Source: CAWJMD01 sp963700925 (lineage in GTDB: Bacteria; Actinomycetota; Actinomycetes; Actinomycetales; CAWJMD01). From it: a DNA stretch of 64,000 nucleotides. Under the pieces are notes generated by a model. The model had not been told where the DNA came from, made no database searches, and saw only the letters and a list, made by a program, of their open reading frames with translations. The translations under genes were made by a program, and so were the position numbers. This document shows, piece after piece, positions 9,623 through 17,186 of the stretch (position 1 is its first letter; each line of letters opens with the position of its first letter). The stretch lies in contig OY969553.1 in NCBI GenBank assembly GCA_963700925.1, forward strand, positions 1,240,001 through 1,304,000. Reading direction: 5' to 3'.

Positions 9623-9963
9623 CGCACCTCACCGCCAGATGGACCGTCCTGCCTCGCCGTCTCACCGAGGGAGCGCGGTGTGCGCAGGTCGGACGAGCCG
9701 GTGGCACGGAACAGCAGCAGCACCACGGCCAGCGCCAGGCCGATCTCGGCGGCGGCCACGGTGATCGCGAACAGCGCACCGACCTGCCCCGACAGCAGCG
9801 GGTCAGAGCCGCCCAGGTCGGTGATCACCAGCAGCAGCACGCCGGCGTTGAGCAGCAGCTCGGCACCGACCAGCACCATCACCGCGTTGCGGCGAGCCAG
9901 CACGCCGTACAGCCCGATACCGGCGAGGCCGGCCGCCACCAGGGCCGGCACCGTCAGGTGCAT
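9619..9963 (-). CDS. nuoK: NADH-quinone oxidoreductase subunit K
   Basis: Small three-helix membrane subunit, 114 aa if started at the ATG at 9963. The conserved membrane glutamates are visible in LVGAELLLNAGVLL and TVAAAEIGLALAVVLL. A GTG at 9966 is an alternative start and would give the GTGA overlap used by most junctions here; the ATG gives a TGATG junction with nuoJ. The C-terminal ~30 residues are polar and longer than in the usual ~100-residue NuoK. Confidence 0.93.
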   Translation of the reverse strand: MHLTVPALVAAGLAGIGLYGVLARRNAVMVLVGAELLLNAGVLLLVITDLGGSDPLLSGQVGALFAITVAAAEIGLALAVVLLLFRATGSSDLRTPRSLGETARQDGPSGGEVR

Positions 9964-10469
9964 CACGCGGCCTCACGTCCCCTGCTGACGGCGACCGCGG
10001 CGACCAGTGCAGCGAGCAGCAGCACCGACACCAGCTCGAACGGCAGGACCCAGTTGGCGAACAGCACCTCGCCGAGCGGCAGCGCCTCACCGCGCTCGGG
10101 CCTGCGCTCCACCAGCCCGGGGTCAGCGGCCAGCAGCGCCGAACCGACCAGCACCGTCGTCGCGGCGCCGACCACACCGGCGAGAACCTTGACCGGCAGG
10201 GGCGAGTCGAGGTCGGCGCTGGGTCCTGTCGGCGCCCGCGTGAGCATCAGCGCGAACAGCACCAGCACCACCACGGCACCGACGTACACGAGCAGCTGGA
10301 CGAGCGCGATCACCTCGGCACCGAGCAGCAGGTACAGCCCGGCGATCGCGCCGAGACTCACGACGAGCCACAGCGCGGCATGCACGACCTGCCGGCTGGT
10401 CACCGCAAGCAGCCCGCTGGCGAGGGCCAGCACGCCGAAGGCCGCCATCAGCACGTCGACGCCGGTCAC
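9963..10469 (-). CDS. nuoJ: NADH-quinone oxidoreductase subunit J
   Basis: Membrane subunit of complex I, 168 aa, five predicted TM helices. The family signature IALVQLLVYVGAVVVLVLF is present. GTG at 10469 overlaps the nuoI stop (GTGA). It works with NuoA, H and K in the part of the membrane arm that links quinone reduction to proton pumping. It stands in the usual I-J-K order. Confidence 0.93.
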   Translation of the reverse strand: MTGVDVLMAAFGVLALASGLLAVTSRQVVHAALWLVVSLGAIAGLYLLLGAEVIALVQLLVYVGAVVVLVLFALMLTRAPTGPSADLDSPLPVKVLAGVVGAATTVLVGSALLAADPGLVERRPERGEALPLGEVLFANWVLPFELVSVLLLAALVAAVAVSRGREAA

Positions 10470-11209
10470 TGGTCGCCCTTCTCGTCCGCGACCGCCGAAC
10501 TGTCAGACCCTCGACCTGCGCTCGGCCGTCCAGGATCTGACTGAACGGGAGGCTCCGCCGAACTGTCAGAACCTCGACCTGCGCTCGGCCGTCCAGCGTC
10601 TGACTGATGGGTAGGGGACGGGGGGCGCGCCGGGCGTTCGGGCCGCTCAGCACGGGCGGTCCGGGCCGGGCGGGTCGGCGCCGCGAGCTCCTTGGCGTCG
10701 GGGGCCAACGGGTCGAGCGCGGGCGGCGGGGGCACCGTCCACATCCACTCGCGCAGGCGGTCCATCTCGTGGGTCAGGTCGCCGATGTCGGTGTGGCTGT
10801 ACTCGAACTGCGGACTCCAGAAGATCGCGTCGAAGGGGCACACCTCGATGCAGATGCCGCAGTACATGCACAGCGAGAAGTCGATCGCGAACCGGTCGAG
10901 CACGTTGCGCTGGCGGTCGCGGGCGGCGCCTTCGATCTTCACCGTCTCCTTGTGGGAGTCGATGTAGATGCACCAGTCAGGGCACTCGCGCGCGCAGAGC
11001 ATGCAGACGGTGCAGTTCTCCTCCATCAGCGCGATCACGCCCCGGCTGCGCGGCGGCAGCAGCGGTGTCGTCTCGGGGTACTCGCCGGTGATGGCCGGGC
11101 GTCCGAGCGTCCGCAGGGTCACGGCGAGTCCGCGCGCGAGGCCGCGCAGACCGGCAAGGGCGCCCGGGTCCTCGCGTGTATGTGCTGCGTGGGCTGACTG
11201 CTCGCTCAC
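10466..11209 (-). CDS. nuoI: NADH-quinone oxidoreductase subunit I with repeat-derived C-terminal tail
   Basis: Ferredoxin-like peripheral-arm subunit, 247 aa, carrying two [4Fe-4S] clusters that pass electrons to the NuoB cluster. Motifs are CTVCMLCARECP and CMYCGICIEVCP, each with four Cys. GTG at 11209 overlaps the nuoH stop; a longer in-frame reading enters nuoH and is rejected. After the folded part (ends near residue 180) comes a low-complexity Pro/Ser/Ala/Arg tail in which GRPSAGRGSDSSA occurs twice, encoded by two copies of a hairpin-forming 50-nt DNA repeat. The tail is unlikely to be part of the iron-sulfur fold. Confidence 0.93.
   Translation of the reverse strand: MSEQSAHAAHTREDPGALAGLRGLARGLAVTLRTLGRPAITGEYPETTPLLPPRSRGVIALMEENCTVCMLCARECPDWCIYIDSHKETVKIEGAARDRQRNVLDRFAIDFSLCMYCGICIEVCPFDAIFWSPQFEYSHTDIGDLTHEMDRLREWMWTVPPPPALDPLAPDAKELAAPTRPARTARAERPERPARPPSPTHQSDAGRPSAGRGSDSSAEPPVQSDPGRPSAGRGSDSSAVADEKGDQ
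10495..10607. repeat. Two REP-like hairpin repeats inside nuoI 3' end
   Basis: Two 50-nt units (10495-10544 and 10558-10607) differ at 3 positions. Each is an imperfect inverted repeat; in the first, arms 10501-10515 and 10528-10542 pair over 15 nt with three mismatches around a 12-nt loop. They resemble mobile palindromic intergenic repeats but lie inside the reading frame, where they encode the SDPGRPSAGRGSDSSA-type tail of NuoI. Confidence 0.8.
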
Positions 11210-12162
11210 CAGACCACCACCACGACTCCGGTGAGGGCCAGCTGCGCCAGCGCAACCGGCACCAGCACCGTCCACGCCAGTGCCTGCAGCTGGTCCTCGC
11301 GCAGCCGCGGCCACGCCACCCGGATCCAGATCACCACGACCGAGACGGCAAACACCTTGAGCAGCATCCACAGCCAGCCGACGCTGGCGGCGAACGGGCC
11401 CGCCCAGCCCCCGAGGAACAGCACCACGAACAGCGCCGACAGCACCACGATGCCCGCGTACTCGGCGAGCAGGAAGAACGCGAAGCGCAGCCCCCCGTAC
11501 TCGGTGTACGGGCCCAAAACCAGTTCGGCGTCGGCGATCGGCATGTCGAAGGGCGGGCGCTGGAGCTCGGCGACCGCCGCCAGCCCGAAGACGAGAGCGG
11601 CAGGTGCCTGCCACAGCAGCCACCAGGGCTCCCAGGCCTCGGCGATCGCCGACAGGTTCAGCGTGCCCGCAGCCATCGCGACGGACGTGGCAGCCAGCAC
11701 CAAGGGCAGCTCGTAGCTCAGCAGCTGGGCCGCCGTCCGCATGCCGCCGAGCAGCGAGTACTTGTTGCCGCTCGCCCACCCGCCGATCAGGGTGCCGAGC
11801 ACCCCGACCGCGGACGCGGCGAGCACGAACAGCAGGCCCGCGTCGACGTCCGCGGCGACCAGGCCCGGGCCGAGGGGAATCGCTGCCATGGCCACCAGGT
11901 AGGGCACGAGTGCCACGCCCGGGGCGAGCCGGAAGAGCGTGCGGTCCGCGGCAGCAGGGGTGACGTCCTCCTTCTGGACGAACTTCACCCCGTCGGCCAC
12001 GAGCTGGGCCCAGCCATGGAAACCGCCCGCGTACATCGGGCCGAACCGGCCCTGCATGTGCGCCATCACCTTGTGCTCGGTCTGGCCGACCAGCAGGGGC
12101 AGCACGAGGAACGCCGCCAGCACGGCGACGGCGCGCAGCACGACCTCGAGCCACTCAGGCAT
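11206..12162 (-). CDS. nuoH: NADH-quinone oxidoreductase subunit H
   Basis: Membrane subunit that helps form the quinone entry site, 318 aa. Signatures are GWASGNKYSLLGGMRTAAQ, LLSYELPL and ELQRPPFDMPIADAELVLG. The ATG at 12162 overlaps the nuoC stop by 8 nt; an in-frame GTG at 12168 is the alternative. Longer in-frame readings enter the repeat-rich end of nuoC and are rejected. NuoH normally packs against NuoB and NuoD, but no nuoD is encoded here. Confidence 0.94.
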   Translation of the reverse strand: MPEWLEVVLRAVAVLAAFLVLPLLVGQTEHKVMAHMQGRFGPMYAGGFHGWAQLVADGVKFVQKEDVTPAAADRTLFRLAPGVALVPYLVAMAAIPLGPGLVAADVDAGLLFVLAASAVGVLGTLIGGWASGNKYSLLGGMRTAAQLLSYELPLVLAATSVAMAAGTLNLSAIAEAWEPWWLLWQAPAALVFGLAAVAELQRPPFDMPIADAELVLGPYTEYGGLRFAFFLLAEYAGIVVLSALFVVLFLGGWAGPFAASVGWLWMLLKVFAVSVVVIWIRVAWPRLREDQLQALAWTVLVPVALAQLALTGVVVVVW

Positions 12163-12811
12163 CGGAGTCACCCTCTGGGTCAGCCTCTGCGGCACCCACT
12201 GAGTCAGCCTCTGCGGCACCCACTGAGTCAGCCCCAGGGGCACGGGCGTCGCGAGGGCCCCATGACGCGTCGGGCACGCCGGGTGGTAACAGCTTGCGGC
12301 GGGACGGGGCGGCCGCACCGGCGTCGCTCTCGCCCGGCTCCTTCGCACCTGGCCAGGCCTTCACGGCGCGAGCTGCGAGCACGAACGACTTGCGCAGCGG
12401 GGTGCCCTCGAAGCCCTCGGGAAGAAGCAGTGGGCGCAGGCCGGATGTCGTGCCGTCCTCGAAGCCGGTGAAGTCGACTCCGAACATCTCGTACGTCTCA
12501 CGCTCGTGCCACGCTGCGCCCGCGAAAGTGCCTGTCGCCGAGGCGATTTCGAGATCGGGCCCGACGACGCGCGTGCGCAGCAGCACGTGCCGCAGCGGCG
12601 AGACCGCGACCAGGTGCACCACGACGTCGACGCCGGGAGCGTCACCTCCGGGCTCGTCGACGGCGGACAGCCAGTCGAACATCGTGAATCCCGCGTCGCG
12701 CGCCGCCACGAGCGCGTCGACCCACCGGTCTGCCGGCACGTCCACGCAGTCGGTACCCGAGGCGTCACTCGTCCGCGCAGAAAGGCTTGGGGGCCAAGCG
12801 ATCTCGGTCAT
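12155..12811 (-). CDS. nuoC: NADH-quinone oxidoreductase subunit C, no NuoD fusion
   Basis: Peripheral-arm 30-kDa subunit, 218 aa. The signature is HERETYEMFGVDFTGFEDG followed by TPLRKSF. The ATG at 12811 overlaps the nuoB stop (ATGA). After about residue 170 the protein becomes low-complexity and ends in DSVGAAEA-type octapeptide repeats encoded by a 24-nt tandem repeat. The next gene is nuoH with an 8-nt overlap, so there is no room for nuoD, and this protein is far too short to be a NuoCD fusion. Confidence 0.92.
   Translation of the reverse strand: MTEIAWPPSLSARTSDASGTDCVDVPADRWVDALVAARDAGFTMFDWLSAVDEPGGDAPGVDVVVHLVAVSPLRHVLLRTRVVGPDLEIASATGTFAGAAWHERETYEMFGVDFTGFEDGTTSGLRPLLLPEGFEGTPLRKSFVLAARAVKAWPGAKEPGESDAGAAAPSRRKLLPPGVPDASWGPRDARAPGADSVGAAEADSVGAAEADPEGDSDA
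12180..12233. repeat. 24-nt tandem repeat in nuoC 3' end
   Basis: A 24-nt unit occurs at 12180-12203 and 12204-12227 without change, followed by 6 nt of a third unit. It is a multiple of three and encodes two identical octapeptides at the C-terminus of NuoC, within about 20 nt of the nuoH start. Confidence 0.9.
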
Positions 12812-13383
12812 CGGTCGCGCTCCCCCGGGTAGCGCTTGCCGAGGTTCTCGTCGGCGATCTTCTGCTGCAGCGTGATGATGCCGTGCAGCAGGCCCTCGGG
12901 CCGTGGCGGGCAGCCGGGCACGTAGACGTCGACCGGAACGATCTGGTCGACGCCCTTCGTCACCGAGTACGAGTCCCAGTACGGGCCACCGGAGTTGGAG
13001 CACGCGCCGAACGAGATCACGTACTTCGGCTCGGGCATCTGGTCGTAGAGCCGTCGGATCGCGGGCGCCATCTTGTCGGTCACCGTGCCCGACACGACCA
13101 TCAGATCGGCCTGCCGGGGGCCGGGCGCGAACGGGATCACCCCGAGCCGGATGAAGTCGTGCTTCGACATCGACGCGGCGATGAACTCGATGGCGCAGCA
13201 CGCGAGCCCGAAGTTGAAGACCCACAGGCTGTAGCGGCGTCCCCAGTTCAGCACCACGCGCAAGGGTGCGGGAGCCAGCTGCTGGCCGGCACCGATGGTC
13301 GGCGCCGGCGCCGGAACCGCGGAGCGCACGGCGGGCAGCCCGAGCGCAACGGGCTGCCGTCCCTCGTCAACGGGCTCGCTCAC
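12808..13383 (-). CDS. nuoB: NADH-quinone oxidoreductase subunit B
   Basis: Carries the terminal [4Fe-4S] cluster N2 that reduces quinone; 191 aa. Ligands are visible as the adjacent Cys pair in FGLACCAIEF, the Cys in SFGACSNSGGPYWDSYS and the Cys in YVPGCPPRPEG. GTG at 13383 overlaps the nuoA stop (GTGA) and matches the junction pattern of the operon; an in-frame GTG at 13389 is the alternative. The first ~40 residues are a Pro/Ala-rich extension. Confidence 0.94.
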   Translation of the reverse strand: MSEPVDEGRQPVALGLPAVRSAVPAPAPTIGAGQQLAPAPLRVVLNWGRRYSLWVFNFGLACCAIEFIAASMSKHDFIRLGVIPFAPGPRQADLMVVSGTVTDKMAPAIRRLYDQMPEPKYVISFGACSNSGGPYWDSYSVTKGVDQIVPVDVYVPGCPPRPEGLLHGIITLQQKIADENLGKRYPGERDR

Positions 13384-13769
13384 CGCCACCGCAGCACCCC
13401 CGCCCGCCAGGTGTGCAGCAGGCCGACCGCGAGGATGCCGAGGAAGACGGCCATGGTCACCAGCGTCGCCCAGCCGTACGCCTCCACCACGGTCGCCCAG
13501 GGGAAGAGGTACACCGCGTCGACCGCGAAGACGACGTAGAGGTAGGCGTAGAGGTAGTAGCGCACGTTGGCCTGCGCCCAGCCGGTGCCGACCGGGTCGA
13601 CACCCGACTCGTAGGTCTTCGACTTCGCGGCGCTCGGGGCCTTCGGACGCATCAGTGCATTGGCCCCGAAGCCACCCGCAACCAGCAGGAACCCGGCCAC
13701 CAGCACCGCCCCGACGACGACGTAGGGCGAGGGGGACGCCGACACGTCCGAAGCCAGGGTGAGCGGCAC
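13380..13769 (-). CDS. nuoA: NADH-quinone oxidoreductase subunit A
   Basis: Small three-helix subunit, 129 aa, first gene of the operon. The family motif is KSKTYESGVDPVGTGWAQ, followed by VRYYLYAYLYVVFAVDAVYLFP with the conserved acidic residue. GTG at 13769 is preceded by TAGGCT with 6 nt between, fitting a leaderless transcript; no Shine-Dalgarno is seen. It diverges from korA across about 185 nt. Confidence 0.93.
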   Translation of the reverse strand: MPLTLASDVSASPSPYVVVGAVLVAGFLLVAGGFGANALMRPKAPSAAKSKTYESGVDPVGTGWAQANVRYYLYAYLYVVFAVDAVYLFPWATVVEAYGWATLVTMAVFLGILAVGLLHTWRAGVLRWR

Positions 13770-13775
13770 GCTGGG

Positions 13776-13781
13776 AGCCTA
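13776..13781 (-). promoter_or_regulatory. -10 box of nuo operon
   Basis: TAGGCT on the minus strand, 6 nt before the nuoA GTG: the leaderless spacing found at several genes in this window. No clear -35 was found. Confidence 0.55.
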
Positions 13782-13954
13782 GTGCGTGGCCGGTGCTCCG
13801 GTTGGGTGGGACATTGCCGACCTTCTCCGCGGCTTCTGCAGAAGATCACTCGGCCGGTCGAGGCCCCCTGCACGATGTTTGTGTCTGACGCGACCTACGA
13901 TGGAAGAGGAAAGGGCGACCTCACTCGGGCCGCCCGGAACGGACGAAGAACGTC

Positions 13955-15877
13955 ATGAGCACCGACCTCACCGGCAGCAAGCAGGCCCCGCGTGACGAGG
14001 GGGTTGCCGCGCGTCCGGTGGAACGCGTCGAGCGGGTCGTGATCCGCTTCGCGGGCGACTCGGGTGACGGCATGCAGCTGACCGGCGACCGCTTCACGGC
14101 CGAGAGCGCCGTGCTGGGCAACGACCTGGCCACCCTGCCGAGCTTCCCCGCAGAGATCCGCGCACCTGCCGGCACGCTGCCGGGCGTCTCGACTTTCCAG
14201 CTCCACTTCGCCGACCACGACGTGCTCACCCCGGGCGACGCCCCCGACGTGCTGGTGGCGATGAACCCGGCAGCCCTCAAGGCGAACATCTCCGACCTGC
14301 CTCGAGGCGGCGTGGTCATCGTCGACTCGGACGAGTTCGGCAAGCGCGCCCTCGCCAAGGTCGGCTACGGAGAGAACCCGCTCGAGGACGGCAGCCTCGA
14401 GTCGTACCAGGTGCACGCTCTGCCGCTGACCTCCATGACGGTCAAGGCGCTCGAGGGCATCGGCGTCAGCCGCAAGGACGCGGAGCGCAGCAAGAACATG
14501 TTCGCGCTCGGCCTGCTCTCGTGGCTGTACGACCGGGACACCGCGTCCACCGAGACGTTCCTGGCGGCGAAGTTCAAGGCCAAGCCCTTGATCCTGCAGG
14601 CCAACATGACAGCGCTCCGCGCCGGCTGGGCGTTCGGCGAGACGACTGAGACGTTCGCCGTCCGCTTCCATGTCGACCCGGCGCCGAGCCCGCCCGGGGT
14701 GTTCCGCAACATCACCGGCAACACCGCCCTCGCCTACGGCCTCGTGGCGGCTGCCCACCGCGCCGGCATCCCGTTGGTGCTCGGCTCGTACCCGATCACT
14801 CCGGCCAGCGACATCCTGCACACGCTGGCGGGTCTGAAGACGCACGGCGTCACGACACTGCAGGCCGAGGACGAGATCGCCAGTGTCGGCATTGCTCTCG
14901 GGGCGGCCTACGGAGGCGCTCTCGGGGTGACCTCCACGTCCGGCCCGGGGCTCGCGCTCAAGGCCGAGGCGATCGGTCTGGCGGTCTCCCTCGAACTGCC
15001 GCTGGTCGTCGTCGACGTGCAGCGCGGTGGCCCCTCGACCGGCATGCCGACCAAGACGGAGCAGGCCGACCTGCTGCAGGCCATGTACGGGCGCAACGGC
15101 GAGGCGCCCGTGCCCGTGATCGCGCCGAAGTCACCGGTCGACTGCTTCGCCGCGGCGGTGGAGGCGGTGCGCATCGCGACCACCTACCGCACGCCCGTGA
15201 TGCTGCTCTCGGACGGCTACCTCGCGAACGGCTCCGAGCCGTGGCAGGTGCCGTCGGTGCGCGACCTGCCGGAGATGCGGGTCGACTTCGCGACCGAGCC
15301 CAACGCCGAGGACGACTCGGGCGAGCCGATCTTCCTGCCCTACCGCCGTGATCCCGACACGCTGGCACGGCCGTGGGCCGTCCCGGGCACCGCCGGACTC
15401 GAGCACCGCATCGGCGGCATCGAGAAGGCCGACCAGACCGGCGAGATCAGCTACGACCCCGACAACCACGAGCTGATGACGCGACTGCGCGACGAGAAGA
15501 TCTCCGGCATCACCGTCCCCGACATCGAGGTCGACGACCCCGGTGTCGCGTCCGACGAGCCCGCCAGGCTGCTGGTGCTCGGATGGGGGTCGACCTACGG
15601 CCCGATCGCCGCTGCGGTCCGCGCCGCGCGGCTGATGGGCCACGAGGTCGCACGAGCGCACGTTCGCCACCTGAACCCGTTCCCCGCCAACCTCGGCGAC
15701 GTGCTGCGGTCGTACGACAAGGTCGTCGTCCCCGAGATGAACCTCGGGCAGCTCGCGTTGATGCTGCGTGCCCGCTACCTGGTCGACGTCCAGGGGTACG
15801 CGCGGGTGCGAGGAGTGCCGTTCAGCTCGGCCGAGCTCCTCGAGCAGATCGAGCTGCACCTGAAGGAGATGTCATGA
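13955..15877 (+). CDS. korA: 2-oxoacid:ferredoxin oxidoreductase, fused gamma/alpha subunit
   Basis: With korB it oxidatively decarboxylates a 2-oxoacid (2-oxoglutarate in the best-known actinobacterial cases) with CoA and reduces ferredoxin. It has 640 aa. The gamma domain comes first (about 25-215, GDSGDGMQLTGDRF) and the pyrimidine-binding alpha domain second (GSYPITPASD near 275-285, TSTSGPGLALK). The ATG at 13955 follows a weak purine-rich stretch. It is coupled to korB by an ATGA overlap. Divergence from a nuo operon lacking nuoEFG suggests the reduced ferredoxin feeds that complex (inference). Confidence 0.93.
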   Translation: MSTDLTGSKQAPRDEGVAARPVERVERVVIRFAGDSGDGMQLTGDRFTAESAVLGNDLATLPSFPAEIRAPAGTLPGVSTFQLHFADHDVLTPGDAPDVLVAMNPAALKANISDLPRGGVVIVDSDEFGKRALAKVGYGENPLEDGSLESYQVHALPLTSMTVKALEGIGVSRKDAERSKNMFALGLLSWLYDRDTASTETFLAAKFKAKPLILQANMTALRAGWAFGETTETFAVRFHVDPAPSPPGVFRNITGNTALAYGLVAAAHRAGIPLVLGSYPITPASDILHTLAGLKTHGVTTLQAEDEIASVGIALGAAYGGALGVTSTSGPGLALKAEAIGLAVSLELPLVVVDVQRGGPSTGMPTKTEQADLLQAMYGRNGEAPVPVIAPKSPVDCFAAAVEAVRIATTYRTPVMLLSDGYLANGSEPWQVPSVRDLPEMRVDFATEPNAEDDSGEPIFLPYRRDPDTLARPWAVPGTAGLEHRIGGIEKADQTGEISYDPDNHELMTRLRDEKISGITVPDIEVDDPGVASDEPARLLVLGWGSTYGPIAAAVRAARLMGHEVARAHVRHLNPFPANLGDVLRSYDKVVVPEMNLGQLALMLRARYLVDVQGYARVRGVPFSSAELLEQIELHLKEMS

Positions 15878-16986
15878 GCCTCGAGTCGACGAACGGCGCG
15901 AGCGTCAGCCTCGGGATGCCGACTCAGCGGACCGGCCTGGAGGGTGTGCCGCGACTGGCGGACGGTGAGACCCTCACGAAGAAGGACTTCACCTCCGACG
16001 CCGAGGTGCGCTGGTGCCCCGGTTGCGGCGACTACGCGATCCTCGCGGCCGTGCAGGCCTTCATGCCCGAGCTGGGCATTCGGCGCGAGAACGTCGTGTG
16101 CGTCTCGGGCATCGGCTGCTCGTCGCGGTTCCCGTACTACCTCGACACCTTCGGCCTGCACTCGATCCATGGACGCGCCCCGGCGATCGCGACCGGGCTG
16201 GCGGTCTCCCGTCCAGATCTGAACGTCTGGGTCGCGACGGGTGACGGCGACGCCCTGTCGATCGGTGGCAACCACCTGATCCACGCCCTGCGTCGCAACG
16301 TGAACCTGACGATCCTGCTGTTCAACAACCGCATCTACGGGCTCACCAAGGGCCAGTACTCACCGACCTCGGAGATCGGCAAGGTCACCAAGTCGACCCC
16401 GGCGGGCTCGGTCGACGGGCCCTTCAACCCGATCTCCCTGGCGCTCGGTGCCGAGGCCAGCTTCGTGGCGCGCACGCTCGACTCCGACCGCAAGCACCTC
16501 CAGCAGGTGCTGAGAGCCGCCGTGGCACACCGGGGTTCGGCTCTCGTCGAGATCTACCAGAACTGCCCGATCTTCAACGACGGCGCGTTCGACGTCCTCA
16601 AGGACCGCGAGCAGGCACAGGCCCGCCTGGTGCACCTCACCGACGGCGAGCCGATCGAGTTCGGCACCGACGACGCGCGCCAGGTGGTCGTGCGGACCGC
16701 CGACGGCGGTGGTGTCGAGGCCGTGCCGGCCGACGAGGCCGCGGGCCGCGAGGTGGTCGTGCACGACGCGGGCGCCGACGACCCGAGCCAGGCCTTCGCG
16801 CTCTCCCGCCTCGACTCCTCCGCGATGGCGGCCGTGCCGATCGGCGTGTTCCGCTCCGTCCAGCGCCCGACGTACGACGACCTCGCCCGCGAGCAGGTCA
16901 CGCGCCGGATCGGCTCCCCCGACGCCGTCACCGACGACGACATCGACGCCCTGCTGCTGGGCCGCGACACGTGGACGGTGGTCTGA
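15874..16986 (+). CDS. korB: 2-oxoacid:ferredoxin oxidoreductase, beta subunit
   Basis: Thiamine-diphosphate and [4Fe-4S] subunit, 370 aa. RWCPGCGDYAIL and the Cys in SGIGCSSRFPYY supply cluster ligands. The ThDP-binding motif is TGDGDALSIGGNHLIHALRR with the later NN of LLFNNRIYGLTKGQYSPT. The start at 15874 overlaps the korA stop (ATGA); a longer in-frame reading enters korA and is rejected. The last ~110 residues are an acidic region less typical of the core. Two-subunit KorAB is the usual actinobacterial arrangement. Confidence 0.93.
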   Translation: MSLESTNGASVSLGMPTQRTGLEGVPRLADGETLTKKDFTSDAEVRWCPGCGDYAILAAVQAFMPELGIRRENVVCVSGIGCSSRFPYYLDTFGLHSIHGRAPAIATGLAVSRPDLNVWVATGDGDALSIGGNHLIHALRRNVNLTILLFNNRIYGLTKGQYSPTSEIGKVTKSTPAGSVDGPFNPISLALGAEASFVARTLDSDRKHLQQVLRAAVAHRGSALVEIYQNCPIFNDGAFDVLKDREQAQARLVHLTDGEPIEFGTDDARQVVVRTADGGGVEAVPADEAAGREVVVHDAGADDPSQAFALSRLDSSAMAAVPIGVFRSVQRPTYDDLAREQVTRRIGSPDAVTDDDIDALLLGRDTWTVV

Positions 16987-17035
16987 CCGCTCTTCCGCCT
17001 CACCGCTTCTACGCCCGACCGCTGGCCCCGTTCGC

Positions 17036-17116
17036 GAGCCTCGTTAACGAGGCCAATGCACCGTTAACGAGGTTCGGGAGCCTCGTGAAGTGACAGGGAG
17101 CCTCGTTAACGAGGCT
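17036..17116. repeat. Array of GTTAAC-centred palindromes
   Basis: Between korB and marR a perfect palindrome GCCTCGTTAACGAGGC lies at 17038-17053, and the 18-nt perfect version AGCCTCGTTAACGAGGCT at 17099-17116. A shorter CGTTAACG copy is at 17062-17069 and a half-site GAGCCTCGT near 17079-17087. Flanks also repeat as TTCGC/GGCGAA. This fits clustered binding sites for a dimeric regulator or a REP-like array; a hairpin with so short a loop is a poor terminator. Confidence 0.75.
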
Positions 17117-17135
17117 GGCGAACTGGCTGGGGCGG

Positions 17136-17167
17136 CATCAAGAGTCTCCACGTCAAGAATCTTGATG
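17136..17167. promoter_or_regulatory. Probable MarR operator
   Basis: Palindrome TCAAGAATCTTGA at 17153-17165 sits inside a wider inverted repeat CATCAAG (17136-17142) / CTTGATG (17161-17167). It ends 9 nt before the marR -10 box, so a bound regulator would block the promoter. TCAAG-type dyads are common MarR-family sites; autoregulation is inferred. Confidence 0.65.
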
Positions 17168-17174
17168 GGCCACC

Positions 17175-17180
17175 TAGAAT
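17175..17180 (+). promoter_or_regulatory. -10 box of marR gene
   Basis: TAGAAT exactly 6 nt before the GTG at 17187, fitting a leaderless transcript. This spacing also argues against the upstream GTG at 17181, which touches the -10 box. Confidence 0.65.
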
Positions 17181-17186
17181 GTGCGC

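Noticed and set aside
10466..12154. A 562-codon frame that would extend nuoI far upstream
   Set aside because: The upstream part lies within nuoH in another frame and is low-complexity; the GTG at 11209 gives a normal NuoI and the usual GTGA overlap.
17038..17053. Rho-independent terminator of korB
   Set aside because: The palindrome has no real loop and no U-run; repeated copies fit binding sites or a repeat family better.
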